From Planctomycetota bacterium (GTDB lineage: Bacteria; Planctomycetota; J058): a DNA stretch of 64,000 nt. A model generated the notes under the pieces. That model was given only the letters and a program-made list of their open reading frames with translations, was not told the DNA's origin and ran no database searches. A program made the translations under genes and the position numbers. The DNA is taken from assembly GCA_019636275.1 (NCBI GenBank), contig JAHBXY010000007.1, positions 1-64,000 of the forward strand. The letters run 5' to 3'. Positions within the stretch are counted from its first letter, which is position 1. The number at the start of each line of letters is the position of its first letter. Below are positions 55,688 through 64,000 of this stretch, in pieces.

Positions 55688-56032
55688 GGTGTGCTCGACG
55701 GCTGAGGTGTGCTCGACGGCTGCGGGCGACGATGCTGGCCGCGGCGGCGCGCGCGCGGGCTCGAAGTAGGTCGCTACGTCGTCGCCCGCGCGCCTCCCCG
55801 CCGCGGCTCAGCCTCGTCGCCCTCGCCTCACGTGTGGCTCCATTCCACTCGGGGTCGAGCGTGTCGATCACTCCTCTGCGCTTCGAAGGCTGGCCCCAGA
55901 ACATGCTGCGAACGACCTCGCCCGCGCGCGCCGCCTCGCCTCAGCCTCCGCGGCCTCGCCTCGCCATTTCTTCGATCGAAGACGGGTCTGCCGGGCTGGC
56001 CGACGGAGGTTCTTCAGTCGGCCTGAGCTCGC
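55688..56032. other. Intergenic stretch without supported gene
   Basis: About 345 bp between the Ldt gene and the kinase end. It has a repeat of TGAGGTGTGCTCGACGGC at its left edge (two copies, 55685-55720) and short repeated GCCTCGCC words. I see no credible coding frame, RNA gene or terminator. Confidence 0.4.
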
Positions 56033-57682
56033 TCAGCGCGGGGCCAGGCCGAGCGCCTCCGCCAGCCGCTGCACCCCGGGGAGGTCGGGCCCGTCCCGCT
56101 GGAGCTCGAGCGCCAGCGCGCGCGCCTCGTCCAGGCGGCCCAGGGCCGCGAGCGCCTCGGCGCGGGCCAGCGGCGTGCGAAGCCAGGTGGCGTCGGCGCG
56201 GTCGGCGAGCTCCAGCGCGCTGGCGGGGTCGCCGCAGCGCACGGCCGCGAGGGCCAGGTTGCCGAGGAGCTGCCCGTTCTCCCGGGCCGCGGCGCCCCAG
56301 GGCCCCCGCAGCGCCTCCTCCATGAGGTCGAGCGCCGCGGCCGGCTGGTCGAGGTCGAGCAGCGTCTCGGCCTCGCGCATCTCGACGAAGTAGCCGCGGT
56401 AGTCGACGTCCTGGCGGGCGAGCCGGTAGTGCGCGAGCGCCTCGTCGGCGCGGTCAAGGGCCCGCAGCACGCCGGCGAGGTTGAACCGCGCGCGCCACCC
56501 CTGCGCGCCGCTCGCCACCGCGCGCTCGAGCGGCTCGAGCGCCTCCTGGAAGCGGCCGCGGGCGTAGAGGCGCGCGCCGAGCTGGAACGCCGTCCCGGGC
56601 GTGGGCTCGGCCTCGTAGGCCGCGCGGAGCGCCGCGGTCTCCTCGTCGAGCGGCTCCGGCCCGGGCGCGGGCGCAGGCTCGGGGGACGGCGCGAGCTCGG
56701 GCGCAGGTGGCGGCGGCGTGACGACGACCGGCGCCGGCGGGACGACGGGCGCCGGCGGCTCGGCCCTCGCGGCCCGGCCGGAGCGCCAGGACGGCGAGCA
56801 CCACGCCGCCCGCCGTGAACGCCAGCGCCCGCCGCCAGCGCGGGCCGCGCGCCCCGCCGACCGCGGCGCAGGCCGCCCGCCCAGCGCCAGGCGGGCGGCG
56901 AGCAGGGCGGGCGTCGGGCGCGCGCGCGGGTCCTTCGCCAGGCACTCGAGCACCAGCCGCTCGAGCGCCGGGTCGAGGTCGGACCGCGCCCTCGACGGCG
57001 GCGGCGGCGGCTCGCGCAGGACCTTCTCCAGGGCGGCCAGCGGGCTGCTCGCCGCGAAGGGCGGCCCGCCGGTGAGCATGGCGTAGAGCGTCGCGCCGAG
57101 CCCGTGGACGTCGGTGGCCGGGCCGATCGCCGCCGCCGGGTCGCCGCTGGCCTGCTCGGGCGCCATGTAGGCCGGCGTGCCGAGGACCTCGCCCGTGAGG
57201 GTCAGCCGGGCGGCGATCGCCACGCGCGAGATGCCGAAGTCGACCAGCACGGGGCGGCCGGTGCCGCGCTCGACGAGCACGTTGTCGGGCTTGAGGTCGC
57301 GGTGGAGCACGCCCCGCGCGTGCGCGTGCTCGAGGGCGCCCGCGAGCGCCGCCCCGATGCGGGCGGCCTCGGCCACCGGCAGCGGGCCGCGCCTCAGGGC
57401 GGCCGCCAGCGGCTCGCCGTCGATCAGGGTCATCGCCACGTAGGGCCGCGGCCCGTCGATCGACGCGTCGAGGAGCCGCGCGACGTGCGGGTGGTCGAGG
57501 CTGGCCAGCGCCTGCACCTCGCGCCGCAGACGCTCCCGCCCGTCGGCGTCGAGGAGGTCGGGGGCCAGGACCTTCAGGGCCACGAGCCCCAGGCGCGGGT
57601 GGCGCGCGGCGAAGACGACCCCCATGCCCCCGCGCCCGAGCTCCCGCAGGACCTCGAACGGGCCGATCAGGCCCCCGGTCAC
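56033..57682 (-). CDS. Ser/Thr protein kinase with C-terminal TPR array (second of a tandem pair)
   Basis: GTG 57682 overlaps the stop of the preceding kinase's TPR frame (GTGA). The 549-residue product has a Hanks-type kinase: GRGGMGVVFAARHPRLG, HRDLKPDNVL, DFGISRVA and GTPAYMAPEQAS, with catalytic Lys in LVALKVL. In this frame, the TM helix expected after the kinase is missing. It is present in the adjacent frame (RRALAFTAGGVVLAVLAL, near 56790-56850). Two compensating one-base shifts would restore it. After a Pro/Ala linker come TPR-like repeats (AFQLGARLYARGRFQEALEPLERAV; ARFNLAGVLRALDRADEALAHYRLA). Confidence 0.8.
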   Translation of the reverse strand: MTGGLIGPFEVLRELGRGGMGVVFAARHPRLGLVALKVLAPDLLDADGRERLRREVQALASLDHPHVARLLDASIDGPRPYVAMTLIDGEPLAAALRRGPLPVAEAARIGAALAGALEHAHARGVLHRDLKPDNVLVERGTGRPVLVDFGISRVAIAARLTLTGEVLGTPAYMAPEQASGDPAAAIGPATDVHGLGATLYAMLTGGPPFAASSPLAALEKVLREPPPPPSRARSDLDPALERLVLECLAKDPRARPTPALLAARLALGGRPAPRSAGRAARAGGGRWRSRRAAWCSPSWRSGRAARAEPPAPVVPPAPVVVTPPPPAPELAPSPEPAPAPGPEPLDEETAALRAAYEAEPTPGTAFQLGARLYARGRFQEALEPLERAVASGAQGWRARFNLAGVLRALDRADEALAHYRLARQDVDYRGYFVEMREAETLLDLDQPAAALDLMEEALRGPWGAAARENGQLLGNLALAAVRCGDPASALELADRADATWLRTPLARAEALAALGRLDEARALALELQRDGPDLPGVQRLAEALGLAPR

Positions 57683-59716
57683 GGGAAGGCGCCGTCGGCG
57701 AGCTCCACGAGCGCAGGGTCGTCGGCGAACGCGCGCCGCGCCACCTCGTGGACCGTCACCAGGACGAGCGGGTGGTCGCCTACGAGCAGCTCGCGCGCGA
57801 GGACGAACGCCTGCTCGCAGGCCGCGCGCGCCGCCCCCTCCTGCCCGGTCGCGCGCAGGCCCTCCGCCACGAGCGCCATGGGCAGCGCCGTCTCGCCGTG
57901 GGTAACCCCCGCCTCGATCAGGAGCTCGAGGGCGACGTCCGCCGGCTCGAGGGCCTCGGCCGGCCGGCCCGCCCCGGCGAGGGCGCGCGCCTGCTCGAGG
58001 AGCAGCCGGCCCACGTCGGCGCGGTCGGCCGCCTCGGCCAGCCCGCCGTCGACGTGCGCCAGGGCCGCGGCCCAGTCCCCCTGCGCCGCGCAGACCTGGG
58101 CCAGGCGGAGGTGGCAGTACAGCACGGAAGGACCGCGCGCGTCGGCGAGCACCCGCCCGTAGACGGCCCGCGCCTCGTCGAGCCGCGCCATGAGGAACAG
58201 CTCGCCCGCCCGGTGGAACTCCGCCGTGGCGCCGAACTCGTCGGTCAGGGCGGCCAGCCGCTCGAGCGCCTCCTCGCGGCGGCCGAGCTGGCGGCAGCGC
58301 CGGGCGAGGTCGAGGCGCTCGTCCTCGGTCACGGCGACCTCGCGCAGGCGCTGGTAGGCGGCCACGTCGCCGCGGTCCCGGACGAGGCGCTCGCCCAGCA
58401 GCAGCACGAGGTCCGGCGGCGCCCCCGCCCGGGCGGCGGCGGCGAGCGCGCCTCGGCCGCGTCGAGCAGCGCCTCGGGCGGCTCCTCCGCGCCGGCGCGC
58501 ACGCCCAGCGCTGGACCACCGCGCCGGCGAGAGCACGCGCGCCGTGGGCTCCCGGCGCGCGCCGCCTCGTCGGCGACGCCGGCGCGCCTCGCGCGCGCGC
58601 GCACACGCCCTGGTCGCCAGCGTCACCGCCCGGCGCAGGGCTCGAGCGGCGCGAGCCTGCTCGGCCCCGGGCGTCGTCGGGGCCGCCACGTCGGCGGTGA
58701 TCTCGTCGGATCGTCGGGGCGGTCGGCGGGCGGTCGGCGAACGAGCGGGGGAGGCGGCGACGGCGCCTCCCGGCTCCGGCGGCGCCACCGGGCCCGCCGG
58801 CGCGTGGCGGCCATGACCACCCAGCCAGCCGTGCCGCCGCCGCGACCGCGCCGGCGGCCGCCGCCAGCAGGGCGCGCGGCCGGCGCCTGACCGGCGCCGC
58901 GGGGCGCCAGGCCTCGAGCGCCTCCACGACGTCCTCGGCCTCCGGGCGCCGGGCCGGGTCGCGGTCCATGCAGGCCAGGCACAGGCGCTCGAGCCCCGGG
59001 TCGACCCCCTCCCGCACCCGCGACGGCGGCGGCGGCGGGCCCTGCGCCACCTGCGTGAGCGTCTGCAGCGGCGTCGGCGCGTCGTAGGGCGGGCGCCCGC
59101 AGAGCATCTCGTAGAGCGTGGCGCCGAGGCCGTAGACGTCGATCGCCGGCCCCGGCCGCCCGAGGCCCAGCGCCTGCTCGGGGGCCATGTAGGACGGCGT
59201 GCCGAGCGCCTCGCCCGTGGCCGTGAGGCGCTGCGAGTCGAACGCGACGCGGGCCAGGCCGAAGTCGACCAGCACGGCGCGCCCGTCGGGGGTCAGGAGC
59301 ACGTTGTGCGGCTTGAGGTCGCGGTGGAGCACGCCGGCGACGTGCAGGTGCGCCACCGCGCGCGCCAGGCCGAGCGCCGCCGCGGCCGCCTCGCGCGCCG
59401 GCAGCGGCCCGCGGGCGAGGCGCGCGTGCAGCGACTCGCCCCGGACCATGGCCATGGCCACGTAGCAGTGCCCGTCGTGCTGGCCCGCGTCGCGCACCGG
59501 CACGACGTTGGGGTGGTCGAGCCGCCGCAGGGCCGCGACCTCCCGGCGCAGGCGCGCCAGCCCCTCCGCGTCGAGCGCGTGGCCGAGGGTCAGCTTCAGC
59601 GCCACGTCGCCCAGGCGCGGGTGGCGCGCGGCGTAGACCACGCCCATGCCGCCGCGGCCGAGCTCGCGCACGAGCTCGTACTCCCCCACGCGGCGGCCGT
59701 TCCCCCCGATCGCCAT
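57679..59716 (-). pseudogene. Ser/Thr protein kinase with TPR array, frameshifted (first of a tandem pair)
   Basis: From ATG 59716 an intact kinase runs ~285 residues: RGGMGVVYAARHPRLG, HRDLKPHNVLL, DFGLARVAF and GTPSYMAPEQALG. After the ALLAAAAGAVAAA helix near 58870 the frame loses sense. TPR-type sequence (YCHLRLAQVCAAQGDWAAALAHVDGGL, and more) resumes in another frame and ends at 57679. Near 58445 a second shift is implied: EEPPEALLDAAEA lies in a different frame from LAAAARAGAPPDLVLLLGE. At least three indels separate it from a normal ~680-residue kinase-TPR protein. The original frame stays open by base composition and would fuse to the next kinase, giving a false 1227-residue protein. 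Confidence 0.7.
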
Positions 59717-59942
59717 GCCGGAGTCTGACCGCCCGATCGGGGGGCGCGCCAGAGGGCCGGCGCGAGGCCCTCGTGCGCGGCCAGCCGGCCGAGCTCCGGC
59801 GGTCGGCCCCTGCCTCGCCGTCTGGATGGCGTGTTACCGCCCAGGGCCTCGGGCGCGGCAACTCTCGCTGCGGCGCGGCCTCACGACGCGCCGCGCCCCG
59901 CGCCGGCGTGCGCCCGGGCGCTCCGAGGTTTAGGATGCGGCC

Positions 59943-60983
59943 ATGCGACTCCTCGTCACCGGCGGCTGCGGGTTCATCGCCTCCACCTTCCTGCGCCAGG
60001 CGCTCGGGCGCGCCGAGGTCGAGCGCCTCGTCAACGTCGACGCGCTGACCTACTCCGGGCGGCGCGAGAACGTCCGGGAGCTCGAGGGCGACGCGCGCTT
60101 TCGCAACGTCGAGCTCGACATCTGCGACGCCGAGGGCGTCGAGCGGCTCGTGCGCGAGGAGCGGCCCGACGCCGTGATCAACTTCGCCGCCGAGAGCCAC
60201 GTCGACCGCAGCCTGTTCGCGGCCCGGCGCTTCGTGCGCACGAACATCGAGGGCACGCTGTGCCTGCTCGAGGCCGCTCGCGGGCTGCAGCTCGACTCCG
60301 GCCGGCAGGTCAAGTTCGTGCAGGTGTCGACGGACGAGGTCTACGGCGACCTCGAGGACGACGGCGGCGCCTTCCGCGAGGACACCCCGCTCGACCCGCG
60401 CAACCCCTACTCGTCGACCAAGGCGGGCGGCGACCTGCTGGCCCTGGCCTTCGCCCGCACGCACGGGCTGTGGCTCGTCGTCACGCGCGCGTCGAACAAC
60501 TACGGCGCGCGTCAGTTCCCCGAGAAGCTCATCCCGCTCATGATCACCAACGCCCTCGAGGACAAGCCGCTGCCGGTCTACGGCGACGGCAAGAACGTCC
60601 GCGACTGGCTGTGGGTCGACGACCACTGCGAGGGCGTGTGGGCGGCGCTCCAGCGCGGGCAGGCGGGGCAGGTCTACAACTTCGGCGGCGCGAGCGAGCG
60701 CGAGAACATCACGATCGTCAAGGCGATCCTCGCCGAGCTGGGCAAGCCCGAGTCGCTCATCCGCTTCGTCGGCGACCGGCCCGGCCACGACCGGCGCTAC
60801 GCGATCGACTTCAGCCGCGCGACCGCGCAGCTCGGCTGGCGGCCGGCCATGCAGTTCGAGGAGGGGCTCCGGCGGACGGTCGCCTGGTACGTCGAGAACC
60901 AGGCCTGGTGGCGCCCGCTGCGCGACGCCAGCTTCGAGGACTACTACCGCCAGCACTACGGGCGGCTCGGGCTCAAGGCGTGA
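59943..60983 (+). CDS. rfbB: dTDP-glucose 4,6-dehydratase
   Basis: A 346-residue extended SDR. It has TGGCGFIASTFLRQAL, the NAD-ribose DALTYSGRRENV, VSTDEVYGDLEDDG, the catalytic NPYSSTKAGGDLL (Y-x-x-x-K) and RASNNYGARQFPEKLIPLMI, which is specific for RmlB/RfbB. It makes dTDP-4-keto-6-deoxyglucose for rhamnose-type or deoxysugar synthesis. The YihY-like gene starts within its stop codon (GTGA). Confidence 0.95.
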   Translation: MRLLVTGGCGFIASTFLRQALGRAEVERLVNVDALTYSGRRENVRELEGDARFRNVELDICDAEGVERLVREERPDAVINFAAESHVDRSLFAARRFVRTNIEGTLCLLEAARGLQLDSGRQVKFVQVSTDEVYGDLEDDGGAFREDTPLDPRNPYSSTKAGGDLLALAFARTHGLWLVVTRASNNYGARQFPEKLIPLMITNALEDKPLPVYGDGKNVRDWLWVDDHCEGVWAALQRGQAGQVYNFGGASERENITIVKAILAELGKPESLIRFVGDRPGHDRRYAIDFSRATAQLGWRPAMQFEEGLRRTVAWYVENQAWWRPLRDASFEDYYRQHYGRLGLKA

Positions 60984-62764
60984 CGGCGGAGCCGCCGCCG
61001 CCGCGCGCGCTCGACGTGATCCGCGCCTACCTGCGCCGGGCCCGCAGCCCGCGCGAGGCGGTCAAGACCTTCCTCGGCGAGACGATCTGGCGCTGGGACC
61101 TGGCGCGCATGCCGCGCCACCACCGCCTGGGCGCGCTCGCCCTGCGCCTCGTCTACCTCGTCGGCCGCGGCTTCGTCTCGCAGCGCGCGCAGACACAGGC
61201 CATGGCGCTCACCTACACGACCATGCTCGCGCTCGTGCCGGCGTTCGCCATCATGGTCGCCGTCTTCTCCATGCGCGGGCTGAAGGAGGCGCGCGACCGG
61301 CTGGAGACGTTCATCGTCGACGCGCTCTCCGCCTCGCCGCAGCAGGCGCAGGTCCTCTCGCAGAAGCTCAACGAGCTGGTCACCAACGTCCAGGGCTCGG
61401 GCGGCGTGGCGGGGCCCGCCTTCCTCATCTTCCTGGCGCTCACGGTCGTGGCGCTGCTCTCGACGCTCGAGAAGACGATCAACGACGTGTGGGGCGTCAA
61501 GCGCTCGCGCTCGTCGCTGCAGAAGTTCGTCACCTACTACTGCATCGCGACCCTCGGCCCGCTGACGCTGGGCACGGCGCTCGTCCAGGGGTCCAGCCTC
61601 TGGCACCGCGTCTACGACGGCGCGCGCACCGCCCTGCGCACCGAGCCTGCGCCCGTCGAGGCGCCGCCTCCCGCCGAGCCGGACCTCGACCCGGGCTTCG
61701 GCCTGCCCGGGCTCACGGCGGCGCTGTTCGACGAGCTCGAGGTCGCCCGCCAGGACTCCGACCCGCGGGGCGTCACGCTCGACTACATCCTCACCGGCAC
61801 GCAGCAGGTGACCGGCCCGCTCGGGTTCTCGATCCCGGCGTTCGGGCTCACGGTCATCACCTTCGCCCTGCTCTACGCCTTCCTCCCCAACACGCGCGTG
61901 CGGGTGGTCCCGGCCTTCACCGGCGCCGTCGTCGCCACGACGCTGTGGGTGGCGACGAAGTGGGCCCTGGCCACGTCGTCGTCGGCGCTCGTCGGCTACG
62001 ACACGCTCTACGGCTCCATGGCGATCATCCCGATCACCATGTTCTGGCTCTACCTGAGCTGGCTGATCGTGATCCTCGGCGCCGAGATGACCTTCGCCCT
62101 GCAGAACGTGCGCTCGCAGCGGCGCGAGGAGCTCGCCGCCGAGACCAACGAGCTGTTCCGCGAGCTCGTGGCCCTGCGGCTCGTGGCGGCCCTCTCGCGG
62201 GCGTTCGAGCACGGGGCCACGCCGCCGACCACCGCGGCGCTCGCCGACCAGCTCGGCGCGCCGCACTCGCTGTGCGCGCGCATCCTCTACCACCTGGCCG
62301 AGGACGGGCTGCTGCGCGACGTGGACGTCGAGGACGGGCGCGGGTTCGTGCCGGCGCGCCCGATCGACCGGATCACCGTGTCGGACGTGATCGACTCGCT
62401 GCGCGAGCGCGAGGGGATCGCCTTCGACCTGGCCTGGGGCGAGGACCTGCCGCTGCTCACGCAGCACCTCGGCCAGGCCAACGCGGCGGCCAAGGCGCTG
62501 GCCTCGCGCGTGACCCTGCGGCAGGTCGTGGACACGCTCGAGGAGCGCGCCCGCGACGCCGCCGGCACGGTCGACCCGGCGGCGGCGGCGGTCTCGGTGC
62601 TCACGGCCCGGGCGATCGCCGGCGCCTCGGGCCTCGACACCACGCGCCTCCGGGGCGCCCTGGGGCGGGAGGCGCTGGCGGCCGCGAGCAGCGAGCCCCC
62701 GCCCGCGGCGCCGCCGCCGTCGTCAGGCGCTGCACCCGACGACGTCCGCGCGCCGGTCGGCTGA
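60980..62764 (+). CDS. YihY/UPF0761 family membrane protein with C-terminal winged-helix-like domain
   Basis: GTG 60980 gives 594 residues. The YihY (formerly RNase BN-like) core is at ~50-400: AMALTYTTMLALVPAFAIMVAVFSM, then VALLSTLEKTINDVWGVKRSRS, KFVTYYCIATLGPLTLGTAL, FALLYAFLPNTRVRVVPAFTGAVVATTLW and YGSMAIIPITMFWLYLSWLIVILGAEMTFAL in pieces, about six helices. The C-terminal ~190 residues contain a winged-helix-like part (TTAALADQLGAPHSLCARILYHLAEDGLL). This soluble extension is found in only part of the family and may sense or bind something on the cytoplasmic side. Confidence 0.85.
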   Translation: MTAEPPPPRALDVIRAYLRRARSPREAVKTFLGETIWRWDLARMPRHHRLGALALRLVYLVGRGFVSQRAQTQAMALTYTTMLALVPAFAIMVAVFSMRGLKEARDRLETFIVDALSASPQQAQVLSQKLNELVTNVQGSGGVAGPAFLIFLALTVVALLSTLEKTINDVWGVKRSRSSLQKFVTYYCIATLGPLTLGTALVQGSSLWHRVYDGARTALRTEPAPVEAPPPAEPDLDPGFGLPGLTAALFDELEVARQDSDPRGVTLDYILTGTQQVTGPLGFSIPAFGLTVITFALLYAFLPNTRVRVVPAFTGAVVATTLWVATKWALATSSSALVGYDTLYGSMAIIPITMFWLYLSWLIVILGAEMTFALQNVRSQRREELAAETNELFRELVALRLVAALSRAFEHGATPPTTAALADQLGAPHSLCARILYHLAEDGLLRDVDVEDGRGFVPARPIDRITVSDVIDSLREREGIAFDLAWGEDLPLLTQHLGQANAAAKALASRVTLRQVVDTLEERARDAAGTVDPAAAAVSVLTARAIAGASGLDTTRLRGALGREALAAASSEPPPAAPPPSSGAAPDDVRAPVG

Positions 62765-63037
62765 GGCCGAGGTCGCCACGGGCAGGCGGCTGAGCGGCAG
62801 CGAGCGCAGCAGGGCCTCGAGCTCGGGCGTGGCGAGGTCGCCCTCGAGGCGCACCGCCACCCGGCCGGCCGCCTGAGGCACGACCTCGAGGCGCAGCCCG
62901 AGCGAGGTCCGGCCGGCCCGCAGGACCGCCTGCTCGCCGCGGATCTCCCAGACCACGTCGGAGCCGAGGCCGGAGGCCACGGCCTCCTCCAGCCGCTCGA
63001 TGTCCTTGAACCGGTCGGTCGGTCCTTGCGTCTGCAT
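62723..63037 (-). CDS. Small hypothetical protein
   Basis: ATG 63037 (alternatively GTG 63046) begins a ~104-residue frame overlapping the YihY gene end by 42 bp. It opens TQGPTDRFKDIERLEEAVASGLGSD, has the strand pattern VVWEIRGEQAVLRAG and LGLRLEVVPQAAGRVAVRLEGDL in parts, and a helix ALLRSLPLSRLPV. No family is recognised. It is a modest-confidence gene. Confidence 0.45.
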   Translation of the reverse strand: MQTQGPTDRFKDIERLEEAVASGLGSDVVWEIRGEQAVLRAGRTSLGLRLEVVPQAAGRVAVRLEGDLATPELEALLRSLPLSRLPVATSASADRRADVVGCSA

Positions 63038-63205
63038 CCCCGACACCCCTTATGTGTTCCCCGCGCCCAGGCCGGGTCCGTATGGCAAGCCGAGTGCCGC
63101 TCGTAAGCCCTGGCTGCATCGTGAGCGAGGGTTGGCGCCGGGTCGCCTTCCCCGCTTCGCAAGCGTCACGTCGCCGTAAGTCTTGGCAGGACAAGAGCGG
63201 GTTCG

Positions 63206-63271
63206 GGTCGTGGGGGTGACCCCACGACCGCGAAGGATCCCGCGGCGCCCCGTCCCAGGGTGCCGGCACCC
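63206..63271. promoter_or_regulatory. Palindromes in the purL upstream region
   Basis: A perfect 10-bp stem (arms 63206-63215 and 63220-63229) is closed by the GNRA-type tetraloop GTGA. Then comes a perfect 14-bp palindrome GGGTGCCGGCACCC at 63258-63271. Both lie between the small minus-strand gene and purL. They could be a terminator for upstream transcription or a control site for purL. No known purine riboswitch core is seen. Confidence 0.35.
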
Positions 63272-63304
63272 GCCCTGGTCGCCCGTGTTACCTTCGACCG
63301 TCCC

Positions 63305-64000
63305 ATGACCACGACCCACGTCGTCGAGGTGACGCGCCGCGACGCGGACGCCGACCCGGAGGCCGAGCGGGTGCTCCGCGCCCTGCGCGCGGGGGGGCAT
63401 CCGGCCCGGGGCGTGCGGGTGGCGCGGGTCTACGAGCTCGCGGCCGACGCCCTCGACCTCGGCGGCGCCGAGCGGGTGGCCCGGGCGCTCCTGCAGGACC
63501 CGGTCCTCGACGAGGCCCACCTCGCTCCCGCCCCGACCCCCCGCGACGGGGAGGCCGTCGTGACCGTCCTCCGCCGCCCGGGGGTCATGGACCCGGTGGC
63601 CCTGACGGCGGTCCACGCCGCCGGCGACGTGGGCGTCGCCCTGCGGCGCGTGCGCACGGCGCGGCGGCTCTACGTGGCCGGGCTCGAGGACGGGCCGCCC
63701 GCCGCCGAGGCGCTGGCCTGGCTCGTGCGTCGCCTGGCCAATCCGGTCGTCGACCAGGCGGTCGTCGGGCCGGCCCCGCTCCCGGACGCGGGCCCCGCGG
63801 CCGAGCGCCCGGGCGGGCCGCTGCGGCGCGAGGTCCCCCTGCGCGGGCTCGACCCGGACGCGCTGGTGCGCCTCTCGCGCGAGCGCGTCCTGGCCCTCGA
63901 CGCGGCCGAGATGGCCGCCGTCCGCGACCACTTCGCCGGGCTCGGCCGCGAGCCGAGCGAGCTCGAGCTGGAGACGATCGCCCAGACCTGGTCGGAGCAC
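63305..64000 (+). CDS. purL: Phosphoribosylformylglycinamidine synthase (3' end outside window)
   Basis: ATG 63305 opens a frame to the window edge (232 codons seen). The end reads ALDAAEMAAVRDHFAGLGREPSELELETIAQTWSEH when taken in pieces, the unmistakable start of the PurL catalytic region. The ~190 residues before this carry two short alpha/beta units (VVEVTRRDADADPEAERVLRALRA and TVLRRPGVMDPVALTAVHA) that look like a fused PurS-type domain pair instead of a separate PurS protein. The enzyme makes FGAM from FGAR, ATP and glutamine or ammonia in purine synthesis. Confidence 0.92.
   Translation, partial: MTTTHVVEVTRRDADADPEAERVLRALRAGGHPARGVRVARVYELAADALDLGGAERVARALLQDPVLDEAHLAPAPTPRDGEAVVTVLRRPGVMDPVALTAVHAAGDVGVALRRVRTARRLYVAGLEDGPPAAEALAWLVRRLANPVVDQAVVGPAPLPDAGPAAERPGGPLRREVPLRGLDPDALVRLSRERVLALDAAEMAAVRDHFAGLGREPSELELETIAQTWSEH

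Overview
The window is about 64 kb of very GC-rich bacterial DNA (roughly 72-75% G+C by eye) with dense, short-spaced genes, many GTG starts and GTGA/ATGA stop-start overlaps. The gene content suggests a Planctomycetota-like or Myxococcota-like organism. Supporting traits are large Hanks-type Ser/Thr kinases carrying a TM segment and TPR arrays, a kinase-linked ECF sigma factor, a secreted PPC-domain protein, an FG-GAP lipoprotein and a eukaryote-like sphingolipid desaturase. The phylum is an inference. No rRNA or tRNA gene was seen.

Layout. 0-9 kb: the end of a TgpA-like transglutaminase, bolA, a GAF/degenerate-GGDEF protein, a DPM1-like glycosyltransferase, an orphan histidine kinase, a VOC protein with a lysine-rich arm, a secreted PPC-domain protein and a frameshifted HipA-family kinase. 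9.4-15.6 kb is an accessory island of lower G+C: a 5'-truncated RHS protein ending in a PT-HINT domain and an HNH-like toxin tip, its SUKH immunity gene with a histone H1-like tail, a gene fragment cut off by a complete IS256-family element, an Rpn-type nuclease and a second, decayed HINT remnant. 15.6-18.8 kb: UDP-glucose dehydrogenase and UDP-xylose synthase, then NAD(P)HX epimerase. 18.8-24.6 kb: a tightly overlapping four-gene lipid cluster (DES1-like desaturase, second desaturase, cytochrome P450, RND/MMPL exporter).

24.7-36.6 kb: a metallophosphoesterase, NhaA, an ECF-SnoaL sigma factor co-transcribed with a pseudokinase-kinase receptor, MoaB, a 135-bp tandem repeat and Lnt. 36.6-40.1 kb includes a coupled three-gene unit: an ABM protein, a cobalamin-binding sensor with the CarH-type W-x9-E-H signature, and a histidine kinase. 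40.2-45 kb: a TetR gene whose start codon lies inside a 22-bp perfect palindrome, coupled to a three-subunit molybdenum hydroxylase of the 4-hydroxybenzoyl-CoA reductase type (the FAD subunit has the extra cysteine loop). The nearby MoaB could supply its cofactor. 45-64 kb: an FG-GAP lipoprotein, a SerA-like dehydrogenase, a CBS protein, a PAC2 protein, PepN, a zinc-ribbon protein, a 10-bp tandem repeat, an alpha/beta hydrolase coupled to a PhyH dioxygenase, an L,D-transpeptidase, two tandem TPR kinases, RmlB, a YihY membrane protein and the start of PurL.

The strongest candidates for new biology are the B12-sensor/histidine-kinase operon, the DES1/desaturase/P450/RND lipid operon, and the HINT-released toxin with its lysine-tailed immunity protein. 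Several genes (TgpA end, HipA, kinases near 56-59.7 kb) show frame changes. These are either assembly indels in GC runs or real decay, and reading the raw data would settle it.
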